Source: Deltaproteobacteria bacterium (lineage in GTDB: Bacteria > Desulfobacterota > Desulfobacteria > Desulfobacterales > Desulfatibacillaceae). Taken from it: a stretch of 41,749 nucleotides of DNA. The translations under genes were made by a program, and so were the position numbers. Position 1 is the first letter of the stretch, and every line of letters begins with the position of its first letter. The stretch spans positions 1 to 41,749 of the forward strand of contig JACRLG010000018.1 of NCBI GenBank assembly GCA_016235345.1, in the 5' to 3' direction. Shown one piece after another: positions 26,041-35,100 of the stretch. The notes beneath the pieces are model-generated. The model was not told the DNA's origin and did no database searches. It was given only the letters and a program-made list of their open reading frames with translations.

Positions 26041-27186
26041 ATGGGTCGCAACAAGGGCGTGTTTTATTTCGTGATGTTTCTTGCGCTTATGGGTGTGGGG
26101 TTGAACGCGCTTCCCCTTTTTCTGACGCCGCCGGGAAGCGTGCTTGTTACGCTTAAAGACGCGGCCTTTTCCACCGACCTTGGGGGAAGGGAGATGGCCC
26201 TTTTTTCCGCCGACGATAAAATTTCCGCAACGGGCGTCATAAACCTTGAAAACGGAAAATTCAGGTGCCTTCTCGCCAACATCAGAGCGGGCGAGCAGGC
26301 CCTGATCGTAAAGGTCGCCGGTTTTGAAAAAAGCGCTCCGCAGAAGATCGAGGTGCCGTCCTTGGGCCTTGCGGAACTTTCCGTTTCGCTAACCCCCGAC
26401 TTTGGAAGGCTTCTGGTGAAACCCGTGGACGCAAGGGTCCAGGGCCGGGTGGTGGACGGCGCGGCCATAAGGCTGAAGGATAGGGACGTCACGTTCACGG
26501 CCCTGGAAAACGGTTTCAGGCAGGTTGATATCGGAGCCGGAAATTACCTCGTGAACGTCACGGCCCAGGGTTACTGCGACCAGGAAAGGCAGGCCGTGGT
26601 GAAAAAGGGCAGGGTGACCGAGCTTGTCGCGCCGCTTTCCCCGGAACTCGACCCAAGCCGGGAAAGAATGAGGATCATGCTGGACTGGGGGCCCGATCCC
26701 AGGGACCTGGACTCCCATCTTCTCATGCAGCGGCATTCCGAGATACAGGGAAAGGGCTGGGTTTACTTCGCCAACAAGAAGGTGAGCTTAAAGAACGGAA
26801 AACTCCTGGCCATGCTGGACGTTGACAACACCAACTCCGAAGGGGTCGAAACCATAACGGTTTTCACGCCTCTGGCCTATACCACCCATTACGCCGTGCA
26901 TCTTTTCGCGGGCCAGGGAAGCATTGCCGCTTCGGACGCCACCGTGGAGGTGGTCTCGGCAGGTTGCAGAAAGGAGACCTTCCGGCCTCCCGCAGGCTGC
27001 TCAGGCAGGGTGTGGCACGTTTTCGACCTCACCCCGGACATGAGGATAATTCCCAAGAATGTCTGCATGGAGTCCTTTCCCAAGGACTGGCAGATAAGGG
27101 CCACCAAAAAGGACGAGGATGACGCCGGGAGCGCCTCCCCGGCACCTGCAGCCGCCGCGCCCGCCACCGAAGGCCGCAGGCCGTAA
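26041..27186 (+). CDS. Membrane-anchored beta-sandwich protein with YfaP/DUF2135-like domain
   Basis: 381 residues; GGGGG lies upstream of the ATG. An N-terminal hydrophobic helix (about 8-28) anchors an exported chain. Residues about 32-200 are beta-rich, with phrases such as GNYLVNVTAQGY typical of carboxypeptidase-regulatory or PEGA-like sandwich units. Residues about 210-340 follow the YfaP/DUF2135 pattern: LDWGPDPRDLDSHLL, then GWVYFANKK, MLDVDNTNSEGVETITVF and HYAVHLFAG. The tail is Ala/Pro-rich. Its tight coupling to the protease gene suggests a substrate, adaptor or ligand-binding partner in the periplasm. The exact role is unknown. Confidence 0.75.
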   Translation: MGRNKGVFYFVMFLALMGVGLNALPLFLTPPGSVLVTLKDAAFSTDLGGREMALFSADDKISATGVINLENGKFRCLLANIRAGEQALIVKVAGFEKSAPQKIEVPSLGLAELSVSLTPDFGRLLVKPVDARVQGRVVDGAAIRLKDRDVTFTALENGFRQVDIGAGNYLVNVTAQGYCDQERQAVVKKGRVTELVAPLSPELDPSRERMRIMLDWGPDPRDLDSHLLMQRHSEIQGKGWVYFANKKVSLKNGKLLAMLDVDNTNSEGVETITVFTPLAYTTHYAVHLFAGQGSIAASDATVEVVSAGCRKETFRPPAGCSGRVWHVFDLTPDMRIIPKNVCMESFPKDWQIRATKKDEDDAGSASPAPAAAAPATEGRRP

Positions 27187-27211
27187 GGTATAATTGCAGC
27201 CGCTCAAAGCA

Positions 27212-27234
27212 CCGGGGCGGGGAAGTCGCCCCGG
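27212..27234. repeat. GC-rich hairpin between cluster genes
   Basis: ccggggcg (27212-27219) and cgccccgg (27227-27234) form a perfect 8-bp stem with a 7-base loop, 25 bp past a stop codon. No T-run follows directly. It may slow transcription or shield the 3' end of the upstream transcript. Confidence 0.4.
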
Positions 27235-27361
27235 CCCCTCTGACGGCCACTTGAAGTTTTTTTCAGGAAGGGCTAATTAGAACCCGGCTTTCATGAAATC
27301 GAAGATTCCATAAAACAGTCAACGCCGAGATTTTGCCGGGCGCTCCATACAGGTAAACGCC

Positions 27362-28384
27362 ATGCCCAACGTCAACATGTGCTGCCGGAATGCTTCGTGC
27401 AGCCAGTATAAGGAAGTCCATTCGCTTCCATCGGAAGACCCCTTTTTCTGCACCTCCTGCGGAAGCCGCCTCCTGCCCGCTTCCGAGCCGGAACCAGCGC
27501 CCGTTTTCCTGCCCCTGGTATGCAACAACCCTTACTGCTCCGATTACGAGTTGGTGCGCCCACGGTCATCGAGTTCCGCAGCCTTTTGCAGCAAATGCGG
27601 AGGTCGGCTTGGGACCCCCGCGCCCAAGGAGTCCGGTTCCGAAAGCGCCGATGGCTGGTCGCCCGAAGAGCCCGGCAAAGGGTATGTTTACGATGGGGAC
27701 GAATCCGCCCCAAAGGGGAAAAGTTACCGATTCGCCGTTCTCACCGCCTTTTTCCTTTTCGCCTGCATATTGTTGGCGGGCGTGGTGGCCTATCTTGCCG
27801 GGGTGGGGAAAAGGGACGGGCGAAATGAGCCCATGATTCCGTATTCCGCAGGGGAAAATTCTGTGGATGCCAGGGCGGGGGGGTTGGAACAGGCCCCCAC
27901 GCCCTCTTCCGAAACCGTGAACGACGAGGCGGCGATACGTGAAATCGTCATGCGATACCCGGAAATAAAGCGCATGGGGACGAGCGATCTGAACGACAGC
28001 GTGTGGGACGGGATACTGGTGTATCCCATTCTGGAAAAGCAGAAACGCTCCACATGCTGGCTCAGAAAGCACGATCAGAGGTACGTGTTCGGCAGGCAGG
28101 ACGTTAGCATAGGAAGCGTGGTGCAGTACGGCGACACGGCCACCGTGACAGCGGTTATAACCGAATCCCTTGGCCGGTACCGCATGAACGGGTCCACCAT
28201 AAGGCCCATGAAGGAATCCACCTATCAGGCCGCCTACAGGCTTAAAAAGGTCAACGGCTCGTGGTACATTTCCTGCCTGGAGGCCCTCAAGCCAGGGGAC
28301 CCTCTTGATTGCGACGAAAACAGCATAATAGGGGAGATGGAAAAGCAGGACATGGCCGGTGAAAACGCATGTCTGTCTCCCTGA
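27362..28384 (+). CDS. Zinc-ribbon membrane protein with ARC6-IMS/NTF2-like tail
   Basis: 340 residues. Two zinc ribbons occupy residues 6-36 (CCRNASC...CTSC) and 54-81 (CNNPYC...CSKC), then an acidic linker, one membrane helix (about 124-147, AVLTAFFLFACILLAGVVAYLAG) and an exported tail. The tail (about 180-325) has the order 'helix, YPILEKQ, YVFGRQDVSIGSVVQYGDTA, TVTAVITES, YQAAYRLKKVNGSWYIS', which resembles the IMS domain of ARC6-type division proteins and NTF2-like folds. With cytoplasmic ribbons and a periplasmic tail it could link the cytoplasmic and envelope parts of the cluster. It is the last gene of the plus-strand run and is followed by a terminator. No strong ribosome site is seen before the ATG. 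Confidence 0.75.
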   Translation: MPNVNMCCRNASCSQYKEVHSLPSEDPFFCTSCGSRLLPASEPEPAPVFLPLVCNNPYCSDYELVRPRSSSSAAFCSKCGGRLGTPAPKESGSESADGWSPEEPGKGYVYDGDESAPKGKSYRFAVLTAFFLFACILLAGVVAYLAGVGKRDGRNEPMIPYSAGENSVDARAGGLEQAPTPSSETVNDEAAIREIVMRYPEIKRMGTSDLNDSVWDGILVYPILEKQKRSTCWLRKHDQRYVFGRQDVSIGSVVQYGDTATVTAVITESLGRYRMNGSTIRPMKESTYQAAYRLKKVNGSWYISCLEALKPGDPLDCDENSIIGEMEKQDMAGENACLSP

Positions 28385-28424
28385 ATCGGGCCGCCTGCCC
28401 TAAAAAGCCGACTGACTATCATAT

Positions 28425-28442
28425 ACCGGATATCCGGTTTTT
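28425..28442 (+). terminator. Rho-independent terminator at end of central cluster
   Basis: accgg-atat-ccggt is a 5-bp stem with a 4-base loop, followed by a run of T. It lies 41 bp past the last cluster gene and before the convergent universal stress gene. The stem is short, so strength is uncertain. Confidence 0.5.
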
Positions 28443-28497
28443 AAGCGGGTGATTTCCGTTCTTCCGCACAGGTCCCCAACAGCCCGTTGAAAAGGCT

Positions 28498-28938
28498 TCA
28501 GGAGACTACCCACACGGCCTGTGGCCCGGATTCCCTCATCACCCGCGCGGACACGCTTCCGAACATGAATTCCTCCTTTCTGCTCACTCCCCTTCTGCCC
28601 ACCACCACAGTAAGGTAGCCGCCCTCGTGCTTTTCCTTCAAAATGACGTCCGCCGCCGTCTGGGGCGCTGTGAAAACGGCAACCTTAGTCCTGATTCTTT
28701 CCTTGGGAAGCCCGGCGTCGGCCAAAAGGCCGGCCAGCCCCGAAACCAGGGCCTGTCCCTTTTGCCGCCTTTCTTCAAGGATCAGGGAGCGGGCCTTGGG
28801 GTCCCGCTCAGCGTCCTCTTCCGGGCTTCTTATGGCGTTTAGGATGGTGACTGCGATTTCGGGATGGTTTCCCACCATGCGGGCCGCATACATGACCGCC
28901 CTTTCGGCGTTTTCGGAATGATCCACTGCTATCAGCAT
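28498..28938 (-). CDS. Universal stress protein (UspA family)
   Basis: 146 residues, the normal single-domain length. It begins LIAVDHSENAERAVMYAARM, the usual first strand and helix with the nucleotide-contacting aspartate. It ends with VVGRRGVSRKEEFMFGSVSARVM, a form of the GxxG-x9-G(S/T) ATP-binding motif, then a final strand AVWVVS. The family binds ATP or other small ligands and supports survival under stress; which stress is not shown here. It is convergent with the central cluster and reads the same way as the AhpD-like gene 100 bp upstream. Confidence 0.9.
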   Translation of the reverse strand: MLIAVDHSENAERAVMYAARMVGNHPEIAVTILNAIRSPEEDAERDPKARSLILEERRQKGQALVSGLAGLLADAGLPKERIRTKVAVFTAPQTAADVILKEKHEGGYLTVVVGRRGVSRKEEFMFGSVSARVMRESGPQAVWVVS

Positions 28939-29038
28939 GATGTTTTCCTTTCGCTGAATTTGATGGGCAGTCCCTGCCTGGATTTATTCACGGCCCTTTA
29001 TGGGTGATCGAACGCGCAATTGATAAATCGATGCTCTG

Positions 29039-29608
29039 TCATGAAACAGAAACCGATTTCAGGGCTTTTTCGGCCAGGGCGGATATCTTTTTCAACCTGC
29101 CCGGAAGGCGTTTCAAAAGCCCTGTGCGGGAAAAATCCCTTCCGGGTTCCAGGGCGTCCCGAAAAGGCAGGCCGAAAAAAAGGTTGGCGGAATAATTGGC
29201 CAGGCGCATCATCCGCAGAATTTTTTTTATGTCGGCCCGCTCCTTTTTGGAATAGGCCGTCTCGTATGCGAAAATCTGGGGGCCCTTGGGTTCGCGTCCC
29301 CTAAGGGCTGCGAATTTCCGGGCATAGTTCAAGGCCAGCCACTCCTTTTCGGAAAAATCTTGTTTGTCAAGGCTCACCAGCCTTGGGATCTCGTCTTTTT
29401 GAAGACCCTGGGACACGCCCAGGGCTGAGTGGAAATTCACTCAGAGGGCGCAATTGTTGGTGGAGGAAAAGGCCAGGATCAGTTTTTCCCGGAAAATCGG
29501 GTCCATGCGGCGAAATGTCATCAAAAAGGTGGGGCCGCGAAAAAAATCGAACAGGATTTTTGCGAATTCGGCTGGAGATCTGTAGGTGCGCATCGCTATA
29601 TCGGACAT
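29039..29608 (-). CDS. AhpD/carboxymuconolactone-decarboxylase-like protein, candidate selenoprotein
   Basis: 189 residues if the in-frame TGA at 29443-29441 (codon 56) is read as selenocysteine; as standard code it would be two pieces. Start ATG 29608 has AGAGGA seven bases upstream. Before the TGA: REKLILAFSSTNNCAL; after it: VNFHSALGVSQGL. The AhpD/CMD redox motif is CxxCxxxH, and the TGA takes exactly the place of the second cysteine (C-A-L-U-V-N-F-H). The sequence on both sides keeps family character, with KEWLALNYARKFA and a long helical C-terminus, so there is no sign of decay. AhpD-type proteins use the CxxC pair for thiol peroxidase chemistry; selenium would increase reactivity. A hairpin just downstream fits a SECIS. 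A sequencing error or nonsense mutation is the alternative. Confidence 0.75.
29406..29443 (-). promoter_or_regulatory. Candidate bacterial SECIS element
   Basis: On the minus strand, after the TGA, CCCTGGG-CGTGT-CCCAGGG (29424-29406) forms a perfect 7-bp stem with a 5-base loop. The loop starts 24 bases after the TGA (23 in between) and has G as its second base. This agrees with the published general description of bacterial SECIS elements (mini-hairpin, loop some 16-37 bases from UGA, a G among the first two loop bases). A second 7-bp stem (29444-29438 with 29431-29425) includes the TGA itself. Confidence 0.65.
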
Positions 29609-29711
29609 GGGTGATCCTCTTGGGGTTGTTGAACGTAAATGAACGCTTGTTGCCAGTCTTGAAAGAATAGCCCAAGTCGGCCCTGCCGAAAAGGAAAAAT
29701 TTTTTGCAAAC

Positions 29712-29828
29712 AGGTCTTAAGACCTTCATACTTTTGACTTGACACAAAGAGGAGCCATAGTGCATTGTGAATCACAATTCGCTATTCCGCCGGAGGCGGA
29801 GCGGAAACCGGTTTGACAATATGCGTCA
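29712..29828. promoter_or_regulatory. Palindrome-rich divergent regulatory region
   Basis: Between the AhpD-like gene and the gene at 29915 lie aggtcttaagacct (29712-29725, perfect), attgtg-aat-cacaat (about 29763-29777), aaaccggttt (about 29806-29815) and ttgac-aatatgc-gtcaa (about 29812-29828). A possible rightward promoter is TTGACT at 29734 with CATAGT at 29756 (16-base spacing). Several inverted repeats in one divergent gap suggest regulator binding; no regulator can be named. Confidence 0.35.
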
Positions 29829-29914
29829 AAAGAGCGTCTTTACAGGTTTCAAGGGCTGTGGTAAAGGTGGTTTCGGGAAAACTTGGCGAACGATCGCTTT
29901 TTGAAAGGGATGCC

Positions 29915-30775
29915 GTGAACACCGAAACTGCCACATTTGCGCAGCGTCTGCGGAAAAAGATGAGGATGGACCGCCTGGCCCGGCAGGTTTACGCGCTGCC
30001 AGCCGAGGCGGACGGACCAAGGAAGATCGACAAGGAAGCCATGAGGCTCCTTCTGGCCGAGACTGACCGGAAAATGGAGCGGGCAAGGGACCTTGAGCTT
30101 TACACCTCGCTCCTTCCCACGGGCCGCAAGGATATAATGGTCATGGACGGTGATCTTCCGGTTTACAGGAACACCACCGTTGACGAGGTTTTGGTGCACA
30201 AAAGCCCTACCGTAAAAGAAATGGTTCACAATTTTGTAAAAATTCTCTACAACGACAAGGCCCTTGTGTCCACCAAGCGCCAGGATACTGTAAACGCGGT
30301 TCACAGGGAAATCCTGGATCAGCTCGACCTTTCGTTCACCCAAAAAGACATCGAGGAAATGGGGGCGGAAACCAGGGCCTGCCTTGAAACCGCCGACGCC
30401 CCGGCCCTGGTGAAAAATCTGGCGCTCTTCGGGGCTCTTTTGGGCTACAACAAGACCCCCTCCGACGTTTTCGATTCGCCGGGCGTGGAGTCCATGGGCA
30501 GGTTCACCCAGAGCCGCGCCAAAACAGCCATTATCGGCCCCTGCGTTTTCTACGTTACGGACAAAAACCGCCTGGGCTTCATCGAAAAGCAGGTGGACCT
30601 TGGGGACAAGGACAAGAGGGCGGCCCTTCTTACCGTTGTAGCCGGGTCGGGCAAGGCTGACGCCGAGGGAGCCCACGCCGTGGACGCCCTTGTAAGGGAG
30701 GTGGTGAGGGCCTTTGGCCTTGCTCCCGGAAAGAGGGCGGACCTGAAAGACGGAAAAACCATGCTGATCCAGTAA
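29915..30775 (+). CDS. Conserved-looking protein of unknown function
   Basis: 286 residues from GTG 29915, chosen because AAGGGA lies six bases upstream; the frame is open for 34 more codons but without a ribosome site. The protein is charged and probably soluble: no signal peptide, membrane helix or cysteine motif. Segments include KDIMVMDGDLPVYRNTTVDE near residue 70, a helical middle and a mixed C-terminal half with AIIGPCVFYVTDKNRLGF. I do not recognise the family. It precedes the RND efflux operon by 112 bp and is divergent from the AhpD-like gene, so it could be expressed with either. No function is proposed. Confidence 0.7.
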   Translation: MNTETATFAQRLRKKMRMDRLARQVYALPAEADGPRKIDKEAMRLLLAETDRKMERARDLELYTSLLPTGRKDIMVMDGDLPVYRNTTVDEVLVHKSPTVKEMVHNFVKILYNDKALVSTKRQDTVNAVHREILDQLDLSFTQKDIEEMGAETRACLETADAPALVKNLALFGALLGYNKTPSDVFDSPGVESMGRFTQSRAKTAIIGPCVFYVTDKNRLGFIEKQVDLGDKDKRAALLTVVAGSGKADAEGAHAVDALVREVVRAFGLAPGKRADLKDGKTMLIQ

Positions 30776-30887
30776 GGGCTTTCCCCGAATCCTGAACCAC
30801 TTTTTCGGAATTCGTCTATGTACTCTCAAACGTTCGCGGCGAAAGGCCCCGGACGTTTTTAATATCATCCGAAAGGCGAAAAAACCC

Positions 30888-32135
30888 ATGAAGTCGCGTT
30901 GCGCGTTGGGGGCCGCCATGCTGGCCCTCGCCCTGGCCCTTGTCGGTTGCGGAAAGTCCGGCGGGGAAAAACCGGAAGATCAGATTGCGGCCCGCCCGCC
31001 CGTGGCGGTGGAGGCGGTGGCGGTGAAAGCCTCCGATACCCTGGAAGGCATCGACATCGTAGGCTCGCTTGCGCCGAAGTACGACACCATCGTGAAAAGC
31101 GAGTACCAGGGCGTTGTGACGAAGGTGTTCGTGACCGAGTGGGTGAGGGTGAGAAAGGGCGATCTCCTTGCCGAGCTGGACACCAGGGAGGGGCGCGACC
31201 AGGTCGAGGCCGTCCGCGCCCAGGTGGGCAGCGCAAGCGCCCAGGAGGCCACCGCCCGCGCCCAGGTTTCGGCTGCAAAAGCCTCTCTGGTCCAGGCGGA
31301 AGCCGGGCTTTCCAGGGCCAGGCGTGAGCACGCGAGGCTTACGAATCTCAAGGACGCGGGGCTTGTGACCCAGCAGTCCCTTGACGACGCCAAAACGGCC
31401 CTGGAAGTGGCCGAAAGCCAGGTTGAGGCCGCCAGGGCCGGTGTCGAGTCCGCCCAGGCCCAGGTTTCTTCGGCGAAAAGCGGCGTGGTGGCGAACGAGA
31501 AATCCCTTGCCCACGCAGAAACCCGGCTTTCCAAGTTTCTCATAAAAAGCCCCATGGACGGGGTGGTGGCCTATCGCGGCGTGAGCCCCGGAGACCTTGT
31601 GGGTGACCCGGCCTCCCCCAAGGTGATGTTCCGGATAGTGGACGACTCCTTCCTGGAACTCACCGTGGCTGTTCCGTCAAGACACCTTGCTGAGCTTTCC
31701 AGGGGCCAGACCATAATGTTCACCGCAGACGCCTATCCCGGAAGGGAATTCACCGCCACGGTGCGCTTTGTGAACCCCACCGTCAGCGAGACCGACCGGG
31801 CGATAAAGGTGCAGGCCGACGTGGACAACAGGCAGGGCGTCCTGAAAGGCGGGCTCTTCGTGAAGGGCAGGATAGTCACCAGCCGGAAGACCGGGGTGCT
31901 CCTGGCTCCCAGAATCGCTTTTTCCTCTCTGGACCTCATCACGAAAAAGGGCGAGCTCCTTGTGGCTGAAAACGGAATCGCTAGGAAAAAGGAAGTTCTC
32001 GTGGGATCGGTTTACGGCGAAAACATGGAAATAGCCCAGGGGCTTTCTTCCGGCGTTCTGGTCATCACCCGTGGAGGCTACCGCGTGAAGGACGGCGACA
32101 AAGTGGCAGTTACGACCCAGCCGGGAGACAAATAA
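30888..32135 (+). CDS. RND efflux periplasmic adaptor (membrane fusion lipoprotein)
   Basis: 415 residues. A lipoprotein signal ends in LVGC with the lipid-carrying cysteine at residue 21. The MFP layout follows: a first lipoyl half (YQGVVTKVFVTEWVRVRKGDLLAELD), a long coiled-coil hairpin rich in Ala, Gln and Glu (about 98-205) and the second lipoyl half with IKSPMDGVVAYRGVSPGDLV. Beta-barrel and membrane-proximal parts complete it. It bridges the inner-membrane pump and the outer-membrane channel encoded by the next two genes. Its stop is three bases before the GTG of the pump gene. The exported compound cannot be read from sequence. Confidence 0.92.
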   Translation: MKSRCALGAAMLALALALVGCGKSGGEKPEDQIAARPPVAVEAVAVKASDTLEGIDIVGSLAPKYDTIVKSEYQGVVTKVFVTEWVRVRKGDLLAELDTREGRDQVEAVRAQVGSASAQEATARAQVSAAKASLVQAEAGLSRARREHARLTNLKDAGLVTQQSLDDAKTALEVAESQVEAARAGVESAQAQVSSAKSGVVANEKSLAHAETRLSKFLIKSPMDGVVAYRGVSPGDLVGDPASPKVMFRIVDDSFLELTVAVPSRHLAELSRGQTIMFTADAYPGREFTATVRFVNPTVSETDRAIKVQADVDNRQGVLKGGLFVKGRIVTSRKTGVLLAPRIAFSSLDLITKKGELLVAENGIARKKEVLVGSVYGENMEIAQGLSSGVLVITRGGYRVKDGDKVAVTTQPGDK

Positions 32136-32138
32136 ACC

Positions 32139-35100
32139 GTGCTTATTTCAGATGTCTCATTAAAAAGGCCGATTTTCGCCACAGTCATCATGCTGGCCCT
32201 GATGGTGCTGGGCATGTTTTCCTATCGCCGCCTTGCGGTGGACCAGTTTCCCAACGTGGAAATCCCGGTGGTTTCCATCATCACCAAGTATCCGGGGGCG
32301 TCTCCCGAAACGGTGGAAAGGGAGGTCACCAAGCGCATCGAGGAGGCGGTCAACCCCATAGCCGGGGTGAAGCACGTATCCTCCTCATCCCTGGAAAACG
32401 TTTCCATCATCTACGTGGAATTCAACCTGGAAACCAAGGTCAACGAGGTCATCCAGGACGCCCGCGCCAAGGTTTCCGCCATACGGGGCGAGCTTCCCGG
32501 CGACATCGAGGAGCCCATACTGGACAAGCTGGACTTCCAGGCCCTGCCCGTGGCCTCGCTTTCCGTCCAGTCCAAATCCATGAGCCCGGTGGCCCTTTCC
32601 ACCTTCGTGGAAAAAAAGATAAAGCCGCGCCTGGAAACCATATCAGGCGTGGGCAAGGTGAACCTCGTTGGACTTTCCAAGCGCGAGGTCAACGTAGTCA
32701 TTGACCGCACCCGGTTGGAATCCCTGGGAATGGGCCTTGACGAGGTCATCAGCGGCCTTCAGAGCGAAAACGTGAACGCGCCCCTAGGCTCACTCAAACG
32801 CGGAAACGCCGAGTTTCCCCTTCGCATATCCGGCAAGCCCGAAGACGTTGCCGGTTTCGAGAACATGGTGATCGCCTCCCGTTCGGGCCGGCCCGTCACC
32901 CTTGGGGAAATCGCCCGGATCGTCGACGGGATGGAGGAGCCCGACAGCCTTGCAATGGTGAACGGGGTTCCGGCCATCGGCATAGATATATTGAAGCAAT
33001 CGGGCTCCAACACCGTCGCTTTGGTGGACACCATAAAGAAGATCACCGAAAAGCTGGGCAAGGACCTTCCTGAGGGCGTGGAAGTGAAGCTCGTGCGGGA
33101 CGGCAGCCAGTTCATCCGGGACTCTGTTTCCGAAGTCGAGCACACAATGGTCCTGGGCGGCATTCTCACCGTCTTCATCGTGTTCTGCTTCCTGAGTTCA
33201 TGGCGCTCCACCATCATCACCGGCATCACCCTGCCCATTTCGGTCATAAGCTCGTTTTCCGTCATGTATTTCATGGGCATGACCTTAAACATCATGACGC
33301 TTATGGCATTATCGCTGGCAATAGGGCTTCTGATAGACGATGCCATTGTCGTGCGGGAAAACATCGTGCGGCATCTTGAACGCGGCAAGGACCACTTCAC
33401 GGCCAGCCGGGACGGCACGAACGAGATCGGCCTTGCCGTCATGGCCACCACCTTGAGCGTGGTGGCGGTTTTCGTGCCCGTGGCCTTCATGAAGGGCATA
33501 ATCGGCAAGTTTTTCTTCTCCTTCGGTATTACGGTGGCCTTCGCGGTGCTGGTGTCGCTTCTGGTCTCCTTCACCATGGACCCCATGCTTTCGTCCCGCT
33601 GGTTCGACCCGGACATCCACAGGAAGCCGGGAACCGGAAACCTCCTTTACCGGCTCCTGGATTACTTCAACGGGGCCTTTTTCAAGCTGGGCGAGTTCTA
33701 CAAGAAGGCCATCGGATGGGCCCTGTCCCACCGTGTGTTCATCATGTCGGCGGCCCTTGCCGCCTTTGTGGGGGGCATGTACCTTTTCGGGAATCTGCCC
33801 ACCTCTTTCAGGCCGGAACAGGACCAGGCCGAGTTTCAGCTTATTTTCACCACCGCGCCCTACGCGTCCCTGGCCGAGACCGAAAACCGGCTGGAGGCCG
33901 TGTTAAAGGGCCTGAAGGAATTCCCCGAAGTCACGGAAACCTTCGCCACCATAGGAGCAGGCGACCAGAGCACCGTGCGGGACGCCTCGGTTTACGTGAA
34001 ACTTACGCCCAAGAATGAACGCAAGCGCAGCCAGCTCGAACTCCAGGACGCAGTGCGCAGGAAAATGGCCACCATCGCGGGCATTGAAATCGATATCAAG
34101 GAAGTGGGGGACACAGACAGCAGAAAGCCCGTCATGGTGGGCATAAGGGGCGACAACCTGGAGCAGTTGAAGCTCCTGGCGGCCCAGCTTAAAAAGGAAA
34201 TGCTCACCATAAACGGCCTTGAGGACGTTTCCGCAACCCTTGAGCAGGAAACCCAGGAAGTGCGTTTCATCGTGGACCGCGAGCGGGCCAGGGCCACGGG
34301 CCTTTCCACCGCAGCCATCCTCCGCACGGTTTCGGCCCTGGTGGGCGGTTACGCGGTCACCACTTACGAGGACGAGGACGGCGACGCCGTTGACGTTCGC
34401 ATACGGCTTCCCGAAAACCAGAGGGAGGACCCCGCCCAGGTTGGCAGCCTCCTCATCACCGTGCCTCAGCAAAAGGGGGAGGTGGCACTTCTGCCCCTTT
34501 CCGAGTTCGTGAAGATCGAGCAGAAGCCCACTCCCTCCGAAATCACCCGCTGGGACCTTTCCCGACAGGTCTTTGTTTCCGCCGGGCTCGGCAAGGACAT
34601 TGCCCTTGGCACCGCAATGGAAAAAGTGAAGGAAAAGGTCAAGCTGCTCGATCTCCCGCCCGGTTACGGCATCATTTACACCGGCGAGGCCGAGGACATG
34701 GCGGAATCCTTCGGTTACATGTTCGAGTCCCTGCTTCTGGCCATCGTCTTCGTGTACCTGATTCTTGCGGCCCAGTTCGAGAGCTTCATCGATCCCTTCT
34801 CCATCATGTTCTCGCTTCCCCTTTCCATCGTTGGCATGGCGGGAATACTCACTCTCACCGGCGACACCCTTTCCATCATGAGCATGATCGGACTAATCAT
34901 GCTCATGGGGCTCGTGACCAAAAACGCCATCCTTCTCATCGACTTCGCCAAGCAGATACGAAGGCTGGAAGACCCGTGCAACCCGGCTGAGGGCGAGTGC
35001 GTGCGCGACGAAATAAGGCGCGTGCGCAAAAAGGCCCTTGTCATGGCGGGCGGAATAAGGCTTCGGCCCATTCTCATGACCACGCTGGCCATGATCTTCG

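Noticed and set aside
8545-28384. Prophage or secretion-system locus
   Set aside because: No capsid, tail, integrase, secretion ATPase or secretin-like gene is present; the vWA, protease and tubulin-like proteins do not by themselves indicate one.
8545-28384. DnaJ partner within the cluster
   Set aside because: No HPD-bearing J-domain was found in any of the eleven proteins.
29039-29440. Separate 133-codon gene starting at GTG 29440
   Set aside because: It would start inside a conserved redox motif, directly after TGA and without a ribosome site, leaving a 56-codon orphan upstream.
29367-29765. 132-codon minus-strand open frame over the AhpD-like region
   Set aside because: Different frame from the AhpD-like protein, no recognisable motif, weak start. 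The read-through frame explains the locus better.
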